Shown piece after piece: positions 5,490-7,105 of a stretch of DNA of 7,105 nucleotides; the stretch's first letter is position 1; every line of letters begins with the position of its first letter. This stretch comes from Spirochaetales bacterium. Its GTDB lineage: Bacteria; Spirochaetota; Spirochaetia; DSM-27196; PWMO01. The position numbers and the translations under genes were made by a program. The DNA lies in assembly GCA_007130025.1 (NCBI GenBank), contig SLTF01000205.1:1-7105 (forward strand), read 5' to 3'. Under the pieces are notes generated by a model, which was not told where the DNA came from, did not search any database, and worked only from the letters and a program-made list of their open reading frames with translations.

Positions 5490-6455
5490 ATGCAAAAGAA
5501 TTCCAGATCTCTGTTCTTCGTCAACTTGAAACGGTTTGATGTCCCCCGCTCGCGAGGTGGAATCTGTCCTGAGCAGAACCCGTCGGATTGGATACGATCC
5601 ATAATCGACAAAATCACGGAGCTGGGTCTCGGCCGTCTCCAGGACGTTGACTTGGTACTCCTCGTCCCCGAATCCTTGCTGATCCCCTCTGTCGAGGCAC
5701 TCGCCGACCTGAAACGCGAGGAAGTGGAGCACATCAGCATCGGCAGCCAGACGGTGTATCGAGATGATTGCACACCCGGTGGAAACTTCGGTGCCTTCAC
5801 TTCCAACCTCCCAGCGTCCGCTGCACGCGCTTCAGGTGCCGCATGGTCGATGATCGGTCACTCCGAAGAGCGCCGGGACAAGCTCGGGATCATCGCGTCG
5901 TACGATCCCTCGGTTGTGTCCGAGCACGGTGCATCTGCACGGGCGGGGCGTTGCGTTGATGAGATGATAGGAAATGCAGTCGCTCGAGCTCTGGATTCCC
6001 CGCTTCATGTGCTGCTCTGCGTAGGTGAGACCAGCGATCAACGGGGAACCGGATCCTTCGAACAGCAACAACCTAGGATTGTTGATACCCTGCGATCACA
6101 GCTGTCGTTGGGTCTCAGCTCGATCCCGGGTGACCGGGCGGCAGAGCGGAAGGTAGTCATCGGGTACGAGCCAATCTGGGCCATCGGCCCGGGGAAAACC
6201 CCGCCCGATCCCGGCTACGTCTCCTTTGTGGCGCAAAGCATCAAGGCGATCACCCAGGAAATCGTGGGATCTCCACTCCCGGTTGTGTACGGCGGCGGGC
6301 TCAAAAGCGAAAATGCGAGAGCCTTTGGAGAGATTCAAGAGCTGGACGGCGGCTTGGTTGCTCTCACCACGTTCAGCCCTCCCCTCGCGTTTGAACCCGA
6401 GGGGCTGAACACGATCATGGACCAGTTCCTCGGCGGTCGAAAGCGCAACTCCTGA
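5490..6455 (+). CDS. Divergent, enlarged triosephosphate-isomerase-fold protein
   Basis: The protein has the catalytic set of triosephosphate isomerase: N12 and K14 in VNLKRF, H124 in IGHSEERR, C177-V-G-E180, and E227 in YEPIWAIGPGKTP (the flexible loop 6). These support a cytoplasmic aldose/ketose phosphate isomerase. It is unlikely to be the housekeeping enzyme: it has 321 residues instead of about 250, with roughly 28 extra before the catalytic histidine and 33 between histidine and glutamate. The dimer-interface loop TGE reads T104-S-N. The phosphate-binding loops are changed: GGS is GGG at 268-270, and LVGGAS is LVALTT at 289-294. By analogy, TIM-like proteins in tetritol pathways isomerise erythrulose phosphate, so a related sugar phosphate is possible here. 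An in-frame TAA at 5475-5477 and the need for N12/K14 fix the ATG at 5490, which has no ribosome binding site. It follows the ROK gene by 86 nt with its own promoter. Confidence 0.85.
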   Translation: MQKNSRSLFFVNLKRFDVPRSRGGICPEQNPSDWIRSIIDKITELGLGRLQDVDLVLLVPESLLIPSVEALADLKREEVEHISIGSQTVYRDDCTPGGNFGAFTSNLPASAARASGAAWSMIGHSEERRDKLGIIASYDPSVVSEHGASARAGRCVDEMIGNAVARALDSPLHVLLCVGETSDQRGTGSFEQQQPRIVDTLRSQLSLGLSSIPGDRAAERKVVIGYEPIWAIGPGKTPPDPGYVSFVAQSIKAITQEIVGSPLPVVYGGGLKSENARAFGEIQELDGGLVALTTFSPPLAFEPEGLNTIMDQFLGGRKRNS

Positions 6456-6545
6456 ACGGAAAGAGGCTCGGTGCCCTACAGCGCCGCTACCGTCCTACGC
6501 TAAAAATCCCGCTGGTGACCGCTATCCCGCGCCCGCCACTCTCAC
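6456..6545. other. Convergent intergenic gap without a clear signal
   Basis: This lies between the stop of the TIM-like gene and the stop of the minus-strand isomerase-like gene. I see no strong stem followed by a T-run on either strand and no open frame of note. The A5 at 6502-6506 (a T5 on the minus strand) has only a weak stem, around GGTGACC at 6514-6520, near it. Confidence 0.4.
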
Positions 6546-7105
6546 CTACTGCGTCGCAATCCCCAGCAGGTCCGCCACCGCTTCCAGCCGCTCGGCGTGG
6601 TGCCCCTCGCAGAGCGAGATGTGGTGGGGCATGCCGGAGCGCACCAGGTAGAGAAAGAAATCATTCACGTCCACGTCGTCAAAGGCCACCAGCCCGTTGG
6701 TTCCCATCAGCGGGCGGCGCGGCTCGACGCTGACCCCTTCCATCACCGCCATCTTCAGGCCGTCCGGTCCGCGCCAGATGCGAAAGAGCGTCACGTCCAT
6801 GTCGGGCCGCAGGATCGACTCAACCACCGCGGGCTTGGGCACGTTGAAATGGCGCGCAACCACGGGTCCGCCCGGCGAGCCGACCGGTGGTGAGAGCGAG
6901 AACGGCAGGTTGCCCGCGTGCCAGAGGGTGATGGTGCTCTCGTCGTGTCCGAGCCAGTCGGAAATGTAGCAGCGGCCCATGCCGAGCGCCTCGGCGAGCC
7001 AGGAACCGATCGCGCCGTAGGAGTCACCCTCCATCGAGATGGCGTAGCCCTCTTCGGTGAGACGGGTCATGGCGAGGTAGGGCCACTGGCCATACTCGTT
7101 GGGAA
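6546..7105 (-). CDS. L-fucose/L-arabinose isomerase family protein, C-terminal part (truncated by window edge)
   Basis: The frame ends at TAG (6546-6548) and stays open to the window edge, giving about 185 residues from PNEYGQWPYLAM onward. The ATG at 7068-7070 is an internal methionine, not the start. The fragment resembles the C-terminal domain of ketol isomerases such as FucI and AraA, which convert an aldose to its ketose with a divalent metal, usually manganese. ISMEGDSYGA holds the likely first metal ligand (Glu, codon 7029-7031) and YISDW the second (Asp, codon 6957-6959), 24 residues apart, the same spacing as E337 and D361 of E. coli FucI as I recall them. WHAGNLP (His, codon 6918-6920) and GMPHH (6621-6626) supply the histidines typical of the family. 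By eye the gene is more GC-rich than its neighbours. It faces the other genes convergently, so it may belong to a separate operon running in from the right. The substrate is unknown. Confidence 0.8.
   Translation of the reverse strand, partial: PNEYGQWPYLAMTRLTEEGYAISMEGDSYGAIGSWLAEALGMGRCYISDWLGHDESTITLWHAGNLPFSLSPPVGSPGGPVVARHFNVPKPAVVESILRPDMDVTLFRIWRGPDGLKMAVMEGVSVEPRRPLMGTNGLVAFDDVDVNDFFLYLVRSGMPHHISLCEGHHAERLEAVADLLGIATQ

Noticed and set aside
7068..7070. ATG as the start of a 174-residue minus-strand protein.
   Set aside because: The reading frame continues upstream to the window edge with family-like sequence (PNEYGQWPYLA), so this methionine is internal to a longer isomerase-like gene.

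Overview
The window is ordinary bacterial chromosome, compact and moderately GC-rich by eye, with six complete or partial protein genes plus the tail of a seventh. No RNA genes, insertion sequences or CRISPR arrays are visible. Promoters read as standard sigma-70 type. The mix of a binding-protein-dependent sugar ABC transporter, an FGGY kinase, a LarA-family enzyme, a ROK regulator and sugar isomerases suggests a saccharolytic, probably fermentative bacterium. A spirochaete or a similar sugar fermenter would fit, but that is only a guess from gene content.

Layout, left to right: (1) 1-953, plus strand: the last 35 codons of one ABC sugar permease, followed 2 nt later by a complete MalG-type partner permease. 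(2) 1010-4007, minus strand: a two-gene operon whose first gene is a LarA-family (nickel-dependent hydroxyacid racemase/epimerase) protein and whose second is an FGGY carbohydrate kinase. It converges on the permeases. (3) 4008-4197: a divergent control region holding a good promoter for the LarA/kinase operon, a weaker one for the regulator, and several inverted repeats. (4) 4198-5403, plus: a ROK-family repressor with an N-terminal winged helix. (5) 5404-5489: a short promoter region with two perfect inverted repeats lying on the -35 and -10. (6) 5490-6455, plus: an enlarged, divergent triosephosphate-isomerase-like protein that seems to start almost at its transcription start. (7) 6546-7105, minus: the C-terminal part of an L-fucose/L-arabinose-isomerase-like protein, cut by the window edge.

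Taken together this looks like a carbohydrate or sugar-acid utilisation locus: import by the ABC transporter, stereochemical rearrangement by the LarA-like epimerase (and perhaps the aldose isomerase), phosphorylation by the FGGY kinase, further conversion by the TIM-like isomerase, and control by the ROK protein. The LarA-like and TIM-like genes share a near-matching promoter layout (TTGAC[A/C], 17 nt, TAAC[A/G]T preceded by TGC), which suggests co-regulation. The substrate cannot be read from the sequence. The most unusual points are the pairing of a LarA-type nickel enzyme with a sugar kinase and the TIM paralog with altered phosphate-binding loops and apparently leaderless expression.
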